A stretch of 64,000 nt of DNA from Kumtagia ephedrae (GCF_003012745.1 NZ_PXYK01000002.1:124001-188000), one strand, 5' to 3'; counted from the first letter of the stretch, positions 7,053-15,636 are shown. The notes: generated by a model not told the origin, from the letters alone. Numbers and translations: made by a program.

Positions 7053-7943
7053 TCACGAGCCGAAGCGATGCTCCGGCAGTCCCTGCCCTGCCCCTTCGAT
7101 CGCCAGCACCGAGCCCGCCAGCGGCTCGGCGGCGAGTTGCCCGGACGTGAGGAATTTTCGAGCTGTGGTCACGTAGAGCGTCCTTAGATCCGGTCCACCG
7201 AAAGCCATGCAGGTGGGATTGGTGACCGGCAGCAGAATGGTCCGGTCGATGCGCCCGTCGGGGCGGTATCGCACGATGCGGCCTCCGGCGAAAAAGGCGG
7301 CCCAGACACATCCGTCGACGTCCACGCAGGCGCCATCGGGGCGATCGCGCGTCGCGGAGTAGTCGGCGAAGATGCGGCGGTTGGTGATCACGCCGTCATC
7401 GATGTCGAGATCGTAGGCATAGCTCGTGTAGCGGCGCGTGTCGGTGAAGTAGAGCGTGCGGCCGTCCGGCGAGAAGGCGATGCCGTTGGAGACGACGACG
7501 TCGCGCTCCATGCAAGTCGCCGTGCCGTCCGGATCGACGCGGTAGAGCGCGCCGGTGGGGCGGGTCAGGCTGTTGTCCATGGTGCCGACCCAGAAGCGCC
7601 CGCGCGCGTCCACCCGCCCGTCGTTGAGCCTGTTGTCGAGCCCCTGCTCGAAGGTGATCAGGTCGCAGCGGTAGCCGGTGTCGGGATCGCGGGCGTAGAG
7701 CGTCAGGTCCTCCGCCAGCAGCCTGTCGCCCGCCTTGGTCAGTGCCTGCGTGCCGGCGAAGGTGCCGGGCAGCGCCACTGTCGCATGTGCTCCGGTGGCG
7801 GGGTCGAAGGTATGCAGTCGCGGGTCTTCAATGTCGATCCACGAGAGCGTGTCGGTCCGATCGCACCACAGCGGCGTTTCGCCGAGGCGGTCGCCGCCGT
7901 GGACGACGCATTCGATTCGGGAGATCGGCGCCATCACGTTCAT
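7053..7943 (-). CDS. SMP-30/gluconolactonase-family lactone hydrolase
   Basis: 296 aa from the ATG at 7943, which overlaps the dehydrogenase stop by 4 bp. It has the six-bladed propeller family pattern: GETPLWCDRTDTLSWIDI near the start with the metal-binding Glu, NDGRVDARGRFWVGTM near residue 105, and FSPDGRTLYFTDT near 155. These enzymes use a divalent metal to open sugar or other lactones. No sugar-oxidising enzyme is nearby. Sitting between a quinate-type dehydrogenase and a TRAP importer, it may open quinate lactone (quinide) or a similar lactone. The fold is well supported and the substrate is not. Confidence 0.82.
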   Translation of the reverse strand: MNVMAPISRIECVVHGGDRLGETPLWCDRTDTLSWIDIEDPRLHTFDPATGAHATVALPGTFAGTQALTKAGDRLLAEDLTLYARDPDTGYRCDLITFEQGLDNRLNDGRVDARGRFWVGTMDNSLTRPTGALYRVDPDGTATCMERDVVVSNGIAFSPDGRTLYFTDTRRYTSYAYDLDIDDGVITNRRIFADYSATRDRPDGACVDVDGCVWAAFFAGGRIVRYRPDGRIDRTILLPVTNPTCMAFGGPDLRTLYVTTARKFLTSGQLAAEPLAGSVLAIEGAGQGLPEHRFGS

Positions 7944-8845
7944 GCTGCCGCCTCGAAATGGTCGGCCATGGCGTGGCGGTCGGCCGGCCGCCCGGTGAAA
8001 AGCTCGAAGGCGCGGACTGCTTGATAGATCGCCATGCCGATGCCGGGCAGCGTACGGCAGCCGATCGCCCGGGCCGCCCGCAGCAATTCCGTTTCGGCGG
8101 GAAAATAGATGATGTCGGCAACCCATTTGTCTGGCGTGAGCAGAGCCGTATCGAAGGGCGTTCCCGGATACTTCGCCATGCCGACGGGCGTCGTGTTGAC
8201 GATGCCTGTTGCTTCGCGCACCGCTGCGGCAGCATCCTGGCTCGCCTGGACGCGGTCGCCGAACAGGATCCCCATCCGCGCCACGAGCTCGCGGGCGCGG
8301 CCAGCGTCGCTGTCGACCACCGACAGCCGCGCGGTGCCCAACTCCAGCAGGGCGTGCGCCACCGCGGCACCCGCGCCACCGGCACCGAACATGGCGACGC
8401 GGTCCATGGCGGCGCCGGGCATCGCCTCACGGAAACTCTCGGTAAAACCCCAGCTGTCGGTGTTGTGGCCCGTCCCGCCCCCATCGCCGAACACAACCGT
8501 GTTCACCGCGCCGACAGCTCGCGCCTCGGGCGACAGGGCATCCAGCGCGGGGATGACCGCCTGCTTGAAGGGGTGGGTGACGTTGAGGCCCTGGAATCCG
8601 GCGGCCCGTGCGGCCCGCACGACCTCGCCCAAGGCCTCGTCCGGCAGCCCCAGCCGGTCGAAATCGAGCAGAAGATAGGAATAGTCGATGCCGAGGCGCC
8701 GGGCCTCGCGCTCATGCATGCCGGGCGTGCGCGAGGACTGGATGCCGCGGCCCACCAGGCCGATGACGACCCTGTCGCCATCAGGCCCGGCTCCATGATG
8801 ATCGGCGACGAGCCGACCCAGCAGGTCGACTAGGCTGTCGGCCAT
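7940..8845 (-). CDS. NAD-dependent quinate/shikimate dehydrogenase (QsuD type, AroE family)
   Basis: 301 aa from an ATG at 8845 with GGGAGG upstream; a GTG at 8872 has no good site. The substrate loop reads SRTP near residue 38, where biosynthetic AroE has SxSP; a Thr here is associated with quinate-accepting enzymes. NVTHPFK carries the catalytic Lys94 and NTDSWGF the Asp130. GAGGAG at 154-159 is the nucleotide loop. The next strand ends VVDSD, and an acidic residue there favours NAD over NADP, unlike biosynthetic AroE. It is the first gene of the leftward operon, so the likely reaction is quinate to 3-dehydroquinate and/or shikimate to 3-dehydroshikimate. Confidence 0.82.
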   Translation of the reverse strand: MADSLVDLLGRLVADHHGAGPDGDRVVIGLVGRGIQSSRTPGMHEREARRLGIDYSYLLLDFDRLGLPDEALGEVVRAARAAGFQGLNVTHPFKQAVIPALDALSPEARAVGAVNTVVFGDGGGTGHNTDSWGFTESFREAMPGAAMDRVAMFGAGGAGAAVAHALLELGTARLSVVDSDAGRARELVARMGILFGDRVQASQDAAAAVREATGIVNTTPVGMAKYPGTPFDTALLTPDKWVADIIYFPAETELLRAARAIGCRTLPGIGMAIYQAVRAFELFTGRPADRHAMADHFEAAA

Positions 8846-8946
8846 TCCAGGCAATCCTCCCAGGCGGGTCACTTCGGGGCACGCTGCCCAAGTGCCCTTG
8901 TGTTCTCGCGGGCACCGCCGATAAGAAAGGCGATCCCGTTCCGTGG

Positions 8947-8975
8947 ATATTGTACGAACTAGTTAGTATAGTCAA
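8947..8975 (-). promoter_or_regulatory. Promoter of the leftward quinate operon with TetR operator copy B
   Basis: On the minus strand TTGACT (8975-8970) and CAATAT (8952-8947) are exactly 17 nt apart. The spacer holds the palindrome TACTAACTAGTTCGTA (plus-strand 8953-8968). A repressor bound there would block RNA polymerase directly. The site is also 40 nt upstream of the TetR gene on the other strand, so it may also autoregulate that gene. Confidence 0.72.
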
Positions 8976-9007
8976 TTGCCGGCCGCCGCCGGTGGATCGG
9001 AAAATGC

Positions 9008-9691
9008 ATGGCCTTAGACAGCAAGCAGCGGAAGCCGAAGCAGGAAACGGGCGCGACGCGCGCGCAGGACCCCGAGGGAACACGCCGCAACATCCTGGAA
9101 ATCGCCTCCAAGGAATTCGCCCTGAACGGCCTGTCGGGAGCGCGCATCGACGAGATCGCGGCGCGCACACGCTTCAGCAAGCGCATGATCTACTATTATT
9201 TCGGCGACAAGGAGGGGCTCTATCTGCACGCGCTGGAGAACGCCTACCGGCAGGTGCGCGAGGGCGAGGCGCAGCTCGACATCGAAGGCCTTTCGCCGGT
9301 GGCGGCGCTGACCAGGCTGGTCGAGTTCACCTTCGACCACCACCATCGGCATGAGGAATTCATCCGCATGGTGATGATCGAGAACATCCATCACGGCCAG
9401 TATCTCGAACAGTCGAAGGCGATCCGCGAGCTCAATGTCACGGCCATCGACCACATCGCGCGCATCTATTCGCACGGCGTCGAGGAAGGCGTGTTCCGGC
9501 CCGGACTGGACCCGGTCGAGTTGCACTGGCAGATCAGCGCGCTGTGCTTCTTCAACGTCTCCAACCGCGCCACCTTCTCTATGATCTTCGGTCGGGATTT
9601 CGGCTCGCCGGCGCAGCTCGAACGGCTGAAGCGCAACACAGTCGAAATGCTGCTGCGTTTCGTTGCGAAAGACGGGGCGCCCGCCGAATAG
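9008..9691 (+). CDS. TetR/AcrR-family regulator of the quinate/protocatechuate genes
   Basis: 227 aa. The N-terminal helix-turn-helix reads ARIDEIAARTRFSKRMIYYY near residues 45-64, followed by FGDKEGLYLHAL, the standard TetR recognition helix and start of the ligand domain. A charged tail of about 20 residues precedes the HTH. It lies between the leftward transport/quinate operon and the rightward quiC-pca operon. Near-identical 16-bp palindromes lie immediately before and after it and upstream of the cyclase gene. It is therefore the likely repressor of all three units; the ligand may be quinate, shikimate, dehydroshikimate or protocatechuate. Rhizobial pca operons are more usually run by LysR-type PcaQ, and none is visible here. 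Confidence 0.88.
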   Translation: MALDSKQRKPKQETGATRAQDPEGTRRNILEIASKEFALNGLSGARIDEIAARTRFSKRMIYYYFGDKEGLYLHALENAYRQVREGEAQLDIEGLSPVAALTRLVEFTFDHHHRHEEFIRMVMIENIHHGQYLEQSKAIRELNVTAIDHIARIYSHGVEEGVFRPGLDPVELHWQISALCFFNVSNRATFSMIFGRDFGSPAQLERLKRNTVEMLLRFVAKDGAPAE

Positions 9692-9712
9692 ACCAGGAGT
9701 AGCCCTCCCCTC

Positions 9713-9759
9713 TTGTCGATCAACGAGCCTTGCACTAATAATGTACGAACTGGTTCGTT
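9713..9759 (+). promoter_or_regulatory. Promoter of quiC-pcaDCHGB with TetR operator copy C
   Basis: TTGTCG (9713-9718) and TAATAA (9736-9741) are separated by 17 nt. The palindrome TACGAACTGGTTCGTT (9744-9759) follows at once and would cover the transcription start. The quiC GTG is 26 nt further on. The palindrome matches copy B at 13 of 16 positions. Confidence 0.7.
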
Positions 9760-9784
9760 CATTTGACTTCAGGGAGGAGTCGCG

Positions 9785-11677
9785 GTGAAGACCTCGATCG
9801 CCACGGTGTCGATCGCCGGCGACCTGGAGGAGAAGTTCGCGGCCATCTCCGCGGCCGGCTTCGACGGCGTGGAGATCTTCGAGAACGATTTCCTCGCCTT
9901 CGACGGTTCGCCGCGCGACGTCGGCCGCATGGCGCGCGACACCGGCCTGGCGATCACGCTCTACCAGCCGTTCCGGGATTTCGAGGGATTGCCCGAGCCG
10001 CAGCGGAGCCGCGCCTTCGACCGCGCCGAGCGCAAGTTCGACGTGATGCAGGAACTCGGCACGGAGCTGATGCTGGTCTGCTCCTCGGTGTCGCCGGTTT
10101 CGCTCGGGGGCGTCGACCGTGCCGCCGCCGACTTTCATGCGCTCGGCGAGCGCGCCGGCCGGCGTGGATTGCGCGTCGGCTACGAGGCGCTCGCCTGGGG
10201 CAGGCACATCAACGACCACCGCGACGCGTGGGAAGTGGTGCGCCGCGCGGACCATCCGAACATCGGGCTGATCCTCGATTCCTTTCACACGCTGGCGCGC
10301 CGGATCGACCTCGCATCGATCCGCTCGATACCGGCCGACAAGATATTCATCGTTCAGCTCGCCGACGCCCCGCAGATCGACATGGACCTCCTCTACTGGA
10401 GCCGCCACTTCCGCAACATGCCGGGCGAAGGCGACCTGCCGGTGCGCGAATTCATGCAGGCCGTCGCCGCGACCGGTTATGACGGCTACCTTTCGCTGGA
10501 GATTTTCAACGACCAGTTCCGGGGCGGCTCCGCCAAATCCATTTCGGCCGACGGCAAGCGCTCGCTCATCTGGCTGATGGACCGCGTGCGCCGGGAAGAG
10601 CCTGAGCTGCACATCGACATGCCGCCCATGCCCGACCGCGTCGGCGTCGAGGCGATCGAGTTCATCGAGTTCGCAGCCGACGACCAGGGAGCCAAGGCCA
10701 TCGCCGGGCTGCTCCGGACGCTTGGCTTCCGCGAGGCGGCCCGCCATGTCTCGAAGGACGTCGTTCTGTACCGGCAGGGCGGCATCAACATCGTCGTCAA
10801 TACCGACCGCAAGGGTTTTGCGCATTCGTCCTTCGTCGTGCACGGAACGTCCGCCTATGCGATCGGCCTCAAGGTCGAGGATGCCGCGGCGACCGTTGCG
10901 CGGGCCCGCGCGCTGGGCGCGGAACCGTTCGAGCAGCAGGTCGGCCCGGGGGAACTGACCATTCCCGCCATACGCGGCGTCGGCGGCGGCCTCGTCTATT
11001 TCATCGACGGCAAGACCGACCTCGGCAAGGTCTGGGACATCGAGTTCCGGCCGGCCGACCAGCCGGAGCGTGGCAAGGACGCCGGGCTGACCCGCATCGA
11101 CCATGTCGGCCAGACGATGAGCCACGAGGAGATGCCGAGCTGGCTCCTGTTCTACGTCTCGATCTTCCGCACCGCCAAGACGCCGCTGGTCGACGTGGTC
11201 GATCCGGCCGGGCTGGTGCGCAGCCAGGTAGTGGAAGGCCTGGACAAACGGTTCCGGCTGACGCTGAACGGCGCCGAGAGCCACCGTACGCTCGCCGGCC
11301 ACTTCATCGCCGAGACCTTCGGCTCGGGCCTGCAGCACCTGGCGATGGCGACGGACGACATTTTCACAACAGCCGCCCGGCTCAGGGCGAGCGGCTTCGA
11401 GCCGCTGCACATGTCGCCGAACTATTACGACGACGTCGAGGCGCGATTCGGGCTCGATCCCGACCTGGCGGACCGGCTGCGCGCCGAAAACATCCTCTAC
11501 GACCGCGACGAGCATGGCGAGTTCTTCCAACTCTATGCGCCGACCTTCGGCGACGGTTTTATCCTGGAGATCGTCGAGCGACGAGGCGCCTATGCGGGCT
11601 ACGGCGCGCCGAATGCCCCGTTCCGCATTGCCGCGCAAAAGCGCATGATGCGGCCAAAGGGAATGCCAAGGATCTAG
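9785..11677 (+). CDS. quiC: 3-dehydroshikimate dehydratase fused to an HPPD-like domain (QuiC1 type)
   Basis: 630 aa from a GTG with GGGAGGAG upstream. Residues 1-290 are a xylose-isomerase-like TIM barrel with metal ligands at Glu134, Asp165 (ILDSFHTL), Gln191 and Glu239, the set known for bacterial dehydroshikimate dehydratases. Residues about 285-630 are two vicinal-oxygen-chelate modules like 4-hydroxyphenylpyruvate dioxygenase; His440, His518 and Glu595 form a complete 2-His-1-Glu iron site. The N-terminal half turns 3-dehydroshikimate into protocatechuate. The dioxygenase-like half has no firmly known role in such fusions, yet its iron ligands are kept. It is followed after 5 bp by pcaD, so production and ring cleavage of protocatechuate are transcribed together. 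Confidence 0.92.
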   Translation: MKTSIATVSIAGDLEEKFAAISAAGFDGVEIFENDFLAFDGSPRDVGRMARDTGLAITLYQPFRDFEGLPEPQRSRAFDRAERKFDVMQELGTELMLVCSSVSPVSLGGVDRAAADFHALGERAGRRGLRVGYEALAWGRHINDHRDAWEVVRRADHPNIGLILDSFHTLARRIDLASIRSIPADKIFIVQLADAPQIDMDLLYWSRHFRNMPGEGDLPVREFMQAVAATGYDGYLSLEIFNDQFRGGSAKSISADGKRSLIWLMDRVRREEPELHIDMPPMPDRVGVEAIEFIEFAADDQGAKAIAGLLRTLGFREAARHVSKDVVLYRQGGINIVVNTDRKGFAHSSFVVHGTSAYAIGLKVEDAAATVARARALGAEPFEQQVGPGELTIPAIRGVGGGLVYFIDGKTDLGKVWDIEFRPADQPERGKDAGLTRIDHVGQTMSHEEMPSWLLFYVSIFRTAKTPLVDVVDPAGLVRSQVVEGLDKRFRLTLNGAESHRTLAGHFIAETFGSGLQHLAMATDDIFTTAARLRASGFEPLHMSPNYYDDVEARFGLDPDLADRLRAENILYDRDEHGEFFQLYAPTFGDGFILEIVERRGAYAGYGAPNAPFRIAAQKRMMRPKGMPRI

Positions 11678-11682
11678 CCGCA

Positions 11683-12486
11683 ATGCAATTCGTCCGCATC
11701 AACGGAGTCAGCCTTCACTATCGCTACCGGCCGCGCGCCGGCAGGCCGACCATCGTGTTCGTCAACTCGCTCGGCACCGACATGCGCATCTGGAACGCGG
11801 TCGCGCGCCAGCTCTCGGACGACTACGCCTGTGTCTTCTATGACAAGCGCGGCCATGGTCTCAGCGAGCTCGGCGAGGCGCCGCATCGCATCGAGACCCA
11901 TGCGGCCGACCTCGCCGGGCTGCTCAACCATCTCGGCGTCGCCGGCGCCGTCATCTGCGGCCTGTCGATCGGCGGCGTCATCGCGCAATGCCTCTACGGC
12001 ACGCACCCGCACGTGATCGAAGGGCTCGTGCTTTGCGACACGGCCTCCAGGATCGGCACCGCCGAGATGTGGAACGGCCGCATCCGGGCGGCGCTCTCCG
12101 ATGGCATCGCCAGCTTCGCCGACGGCGTGATGGAAAAATGGTTCACGCCCGACTTCCACGAGAAGCGCGGCGACGAGCTCGCCGGATACAGAACCATGCT
12201 GACCCGCCAGGAGCCGGCTGGCTACGCGGCCGCGTGCGCGGCGATCCGCGATGCCGATTACAGGACGACCGCCGCCGCGATACGGGTACCGACGCTCTGC
12301 GTGGTCGGCGACCGCGACGGCTCGACGCCGCCCGAGCTGGTGGAGGGGCTGGCGCGCTCGATCCCCGGAGCGCGCTTCGAGATCATCGCCGGCGCCGGAC
12401 ACATCCCCTGCGTCGAGAAGCCCGACCGACTGGCGGCTCTCATTCGCGAGTTCATGACCGACGACATGCAGCGGAGGCGCGCATGA
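11683..12486 (+). CDS. pcaD: 3-oxoadipate enol-lactonase
   Basis: 267 aa alpha/beta hydrolase that opens beta-ketoadipate enol-lactone. The nucleophile elbow is GLSIGG near residue 94, the acid is in GDRDGSTPP and the base in GAGHIPCVEKP near the C-terminus. NSLGTDMRIWNAV near residue 27 is typical of PcaD. It starts 5 bp after quiC and overlaps pcaC by 4 bp. Confidence 0.93.
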   Translation: MQFVRINGVSLHYRYRPRAGRPTIVFVNSLGTDMRIWNAVARQLSDDYACVFYDKRGHGLSELGEAPHRIETHAADLAGLLNHLGVAGAVICGLSIGGVIAQCLYGTHPHVIEGLVLCDTASRIGTAEMWNGRIRAALSDGIASFADGVMEKWFTPDFHEKRGDELAGYRTMLTRQEPAGYAAACAAIRDADYRTTAAAIRVPTLCVVGDRDGSTPPELVEGLARSIPGARFEIIAGAGHIPCVEKPDRLAALIREFMTDDMQRRRA

Positions 12487-12887
12487 GCAACCCACCGAAC
12501 GGCGCGCGGCATGCGCAAGGCATGGCGACGCGACGCGCGGTGCTCGGCGACGCGCATGTCGACCGCGCCGAGGCCGCCACGACCGAGTTCGACGCGCCCT
12601 TCCAGGATCTCATCACGGAAGCCGCCTGGAGCCACGTCTGGTCGCGGCCGGACATCACCGCGCGGGAGCGCTCGATGATCACGATCGCGCTGCTTGCTGC
12701 ACTCGGCCATGACGAGGAGGTGGCGATGCATGTGCGCGCGACCGCGAATACGGGCGCCACGCGCCAGGATATCCGCGAGGCGCTGCTGCATGTGGCGATC
12801 TATGCCGGGGTGCCGGCCGCCAATCGCGCCATCAGGATCGCCAGAAAGACATTCGCCGAAATGGACGCGCAGGCCGCCCAGACATGA
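12483..12887 (+). CDS. pcaC: 4-carboxymuconolactone decarboxylase
   Basis: 134 aa, the size of stand-alone PcaC. The core SMITIALLAALGHDEEVAMH, then NTGATRQDIREALLH and YAGVPAANRA, matches the AhpD-like carboxymuconolactone decarboxylase domain, which makes the enol-lactone substrate of PcaD. ATG overlaps the pcaD stop (ATGA) and its own stop overlaps the pcaH start. Confidence 0.94.
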   Translation: MSNPPNGARHAQGMATRRAVLGDAHVDRAEAATTEFDAPFQDLITEAAWSHVWSRPDITARERSMITIALLAALGHDEEVAMHVRATANTGATRQDIREALLHVAIYAGVPAANRAIRIARKTFAEMDAQAAQT

Positions 12888-13642
12888 CAGGCAAGAACCC
12901 GCCATCCAACCTCAGGCCGGAAACCGGCGCCTTCTTCCAGCGCGACCGCGCCTGGCACCCGCCGGCCTTCACGCCAGGCTACAAGTCGTCCGTCCTGCGC
13001 TCGCCGCGGCGGCCGCTGCTGTCGCTCGACAACACGCTGTCGGAGATCACCGGACCGGTTTTCGGCCACGACATTCTGGGCGAACTCGATGACGACCTCA
13101 TCTACAATTTCGCGGCACCAGGCAAGGCGGCGATCGGCCCCCGCATCATCGTGCACGGCCGCGTCCTCGACGAGCGGGGCGTCGGCGTCGGCGGTGCGCT
13201 GCTGGAAGTCTGGCAGGCGAACGCCGGCGGCCGCTACCGGCACAGAAGGGAGACCTATCTCGCGCCGCTCGATCCGAATTTCGGCGGCTGCGGCCGCACC
13301 ATCACGGCTGAAGACGGCAGTTATTGTTTCCGCACGGTCCAGCCCGGGCCATATCCCTGGCCGAACGGGCCGAACGACTGGCGACCGGCCCACATCCATT
13401 TCTCGGTGATGGGCCATGGCTTCGCGCAGCGGCTGATCACCCAGATGTATTTCGAGGGTGATCCGATGATCTGGAAATGCCCGATCGTGCGCACGATCGG
13501 CGATCCCAAAGCCGTCGAGGGCCTCACCGCCGCGCTCGACATGCAGGCGACGATCCCGATGGACGCACGCGCCTACAAGTTCGACATCGTCCTGCGTGGC
13601 CGCCGCTCCACGCTTTTCGAGAACCGCAGGGAGGGCAATTGA
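12884..13642 (+). CDS. pcaH: Protocatechuate 3,4-dioxygenase beta subunit
   Basis: 252 aa intradiol dioxygenase subunit carrying the ferric iron. The four ligands are visible: Tyr118 (GGRYRH), Tyr157 (GPYPWP), His170 and His172 (PAHIHFS). The N-terminal extension with FTPGYKSSVLRSPRRPL is specific to the beta subunit. It overlaps pcaC by 4 bp and pcaG by 1 bp (TGATG). The enzyme cleaves protocatechuate to 3-carboxy-cis,cis-muconate. Confidence 0.96.
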   Translation: MTGKNPPSNLRPETGAFFQRDRAWHPPAFTPGYKSSVLRSPRRPLLSLDNTLSEITGPVFGHDILGELDDDLIYNFAAPGKAAIGPRIIVHGRVLDERGVGVGGALLEVWQANAGGRYRHRRETYLAPLDPNFGGCGRTITAEDGSYCFRTVQPGPYPWPNGPNDWRPAHIHFSVMGHGFAQRLITQMYFEGDPMIWKCPIVRTIGDPKAVEGLTAALDMQATIPMDARAYKFDIVLRGRRSTLFENRREGN

Positions 13643-14253
13643 TGGCCCAAAGCCTCGAACGGCTCAGGGAAAGCGCCTCGCAGACCGCGGGACCCTATGT
13701 GCATATCGGCCTGACCCCCAATTTCTGCGGCATCGAAGGTGTCTATGCCGCAGACCTTGGCGCGGCGATGGTCGGGGAGAAGGCCAGAGGCGACCGCATC
13801 AAGGTGAAGATCCGAGTGATCGACGGCGCCGGCGTGCCGCTGAAGGACGCGCTGGTCGAGGTCTGGCAGGCCGACGCGGCGGGCATCTACAACTCCCCGT
13901 CGGATCAGCGCGGCGCGGCCGACCCGCATTTTTTCGGCTGGGGCAGGCAGGCGACGGACATGACGAGCGGCGAATGCGTGTTCGAGACGATCAAGCCGGG
14001 CCGCGTGCCGTTCTTCGATGGCCGTCCCATGGCGCCGCACATCACCGTGTGGATCGCCGCGCGCGGCATCAATATCGGCCTTCATACACGCATGTATTTC
14101 GGCGACGAGGCGCAAGCCAATGCGCAGGACCCGGTGCTGGCGCGCATCGAGCAGCCGCGCGCAGCCTCCCTGATTGCGCCACGGGACGGCGACACCTACA
14201 GTTTCGACATCCATCTCCAGGGCGAGAACGAAACCGTTTTCTTCGACATATGA
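13642..14253 (+). CDS. pcaG: Protocatechuate 3,4-dioxygenase alpha subunit
   Basis: 203 aa, the usual alpha-subunit length. It shares the beta-sandwich with PcaH, including DALVEVWQADAAGIYNSP near residue 72. The second ligand pair is changed: the segment reads MAPHITVWIAARG, with one of the two His replaced, as expected for the non-catalytic alpha chain. QTAGPYVHIGL near residue 15 is typical of PcaG. It overlaps pcaB by 4 bp. Confidence 0.95.
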   Translation: MAQSLERLRESASQTAGPYVHIGLTPNFCGIEGVYAADLGAAMVGEKARGDRIKVKIRVIDGAGVPLKDALVEVWQADAAGIYNSPSDQRGAADPHFFGWGRQATDMTSGECVFETIKPGRVPFFDGRPMAPHITVWIAARGINIGLHTRMYFGDEAQANAQDPVLARIEQPRAASLIAPRDGDTYSFDIHLQGENETVFFDI

Positions 14254-15311
14254 TTTCACCCTTCGATCACCCGCTTCTGGCAGGTCTGCTCGGCGACGCG
14301 GAGATGGCGGCCCTGCTCGGTATCGAGGCGGAGCTGGCGGCGATGCTGCGCTTCGAGGCGGCGCTCGCCGAAGCCGAGGCCGAGCTTGGCCTCGTACCGG
14401 CCGAGTCCGGATCGGCCATCGCGGCCACGCTGGCCGGTTTCCGGCCGGACATCGAAGCGCTCGGAGAAGGAACCGCCCGCGACGGTGTCGTCGTGCCGGA
14501 ACTGGTGCGCCAGATCAGGCAGGCAGTTGGAGAGCCGCATTCCAACCATGTGCATTTCGGCGCGACCAGCCAGGATGTGGTCGACACGGCCATGGTGCTG
14601 CGCGCCGGCGCATGCCTCGACCTGCTGGAAGCGCGGCTGGCGGCCCTCGCATCGGACTTCGGCGATCTCGCCCGCCGCCTAGGCGATAGGCCGCTGACGG
14701 GCCGGACACGCATGCAGGCGGCGATACCGATCCGCGCCGGCGACCGCATCGAAAGCTGGCGCGCGCCCATCCTGCGGCACCTCGAGCGACTGCAAGCGGT
14801 GCGCAGTTCCCTTGCGGTCGTTCAGTTCGGCGGAGCCGCGGGCACGCTGGACGGCTTCGGCGACAAAGGGCCCGCCTTGCGTTCCGCTCTGGCCGCGCGG
14901 CTCGGACTTGCCGACGCACCGCAGTGGCAAAGCCAGCGCGACCGCTTCGCCGACCTGGCCGGCTGGCTGTCCCTGGTGAGCGGCACGCTCGGCAAGTTCG
15001 GGCAGGACGTGGCGCTGATGGCGCAGGCCGGCGAAGTCGAACTCGCCGGTGGCGGCTCTTCCTCCGCGATGGAGCACAAGCGCAATCCGGTCGACGCCGA
15101 GATGCTGGTGACGCTTGCCCGCTACAATGCCGTCCAGCTATCGGGAATGCACCACGCCCTCGTGCACGAGCAGGAGCGCTCGGGTGCCGCCTGGACGCTC
15201 GAATGGATGATCCTGCCGCAGATGCTCATGTCCGCTGGCGCGTCAACCCGTCTGGCAATCACTCTCATCGGGCGCATCGAGGCCATGGGAAGTCAACCCC
15301 CGGCATCTTAG
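14250..15311 (+). CDS. pcaB: 3-carboxy-cis,cis-muconate cycloisomerase
   Basis: 353 aa member of the fumarase/aspartase superfamily. HFGATSQDVVDTAM near residue 102 and GGGSSSAMEHKRNP at 267-280 are the active-site signatures; the usual SSxMPxK reads SSAMEHK, with Glu for Pro. It forms 4-carboxymuconolactone from carboxymuconate and closes the quiC-pcaDCHGB operon. A strong terminator follows about 250 bp later. The beta-ketoadipate CoA-transferase and thiolase (pcaIJF) are not in the window. Confidence 0.94.
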   Translation: MISPFDHPLLAGLLGDAEMAALLGIEAELAAMLRFEAALAEAEAELGLVPAESGSAIAATLAGFRPDIEALGEGTARDGVVVPELVRQIRQAVGEPHSNHVHFGATSQDVVDTAMVLRAGACLDLLEARLAALASDFGDLARRLGDRPLTGRTRMQAAIPIRAGDRIESWRAPILRHLERLQAVRSSLAVVQFGGAAGTLDGFGDKGPALRSALAARLGLADAPQWQSQRDRFADLAGWLSLVSGTLGKFGQDVALMAQAGEVELAGGGSSSAMEHKRNPVDAEMLVTLARYNAVQLSGMHHALVHEQERSGAAWTLEWMILPQMLMSAGASTRLAITLIGRIEAMGSQPPAS

Positions 15312-15557
15312 GCGTGGACACCGTGCGCCCCGCTTTGGCGGTGGATGGGCGATCCGCGTATCGCCACGGCGGAACTCGGCGCCTCAAAGATGCTGGAAGT
15401 ATCCGCCTGGCACAATGATTCGGCGCCGATGGTTCGATGGAGATGCAGTGTCGCCATTGAAACCTTCTCTGCCGGCTCCTATTTTCGACATGCGTCGGGC
15501 GTTCTCCTCCCATTACGCACGACGCGTTCCCCTCTGGAGGTTTTGACCTTCACACCT

Positions 15558-15586
15558 TGGCCGAATCCTTGGATTCGGCCATTTTT
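15558..15586 (+). terminator. Rho-independent terminator after the pca operon
   Basis: TGGCCGAATC (15558-15567) pairs with GATTCGGCCA (15572-15581) around CTTG, and TTTTT follows at once. This is the clearest intrinsic terminator in the window. The rest of 15312-15636 shows no gene on either strand. Confidence 0.85.
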
Positions 15587-15636
15587 CTTGCAGCTCCGGC
15601 GTATCCGCATACCGCCGAATCCGGCAGCGGTCCCGG

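Noticed and set aside
11678-11682. Separate promoter for pcaD
   Set aside because: Only 5 bp separate quiC and pcaD, so read-through from the quiC promoter is the simple reading.
9014-11683. 889-codon open frame on the minus strand opposite the TetR and quiC genes
   Set aside because: It is antisense to well-supported genes, its product is Arg/Asp/Val-rich low-complexity with no motif, and high GC makes such frames common.
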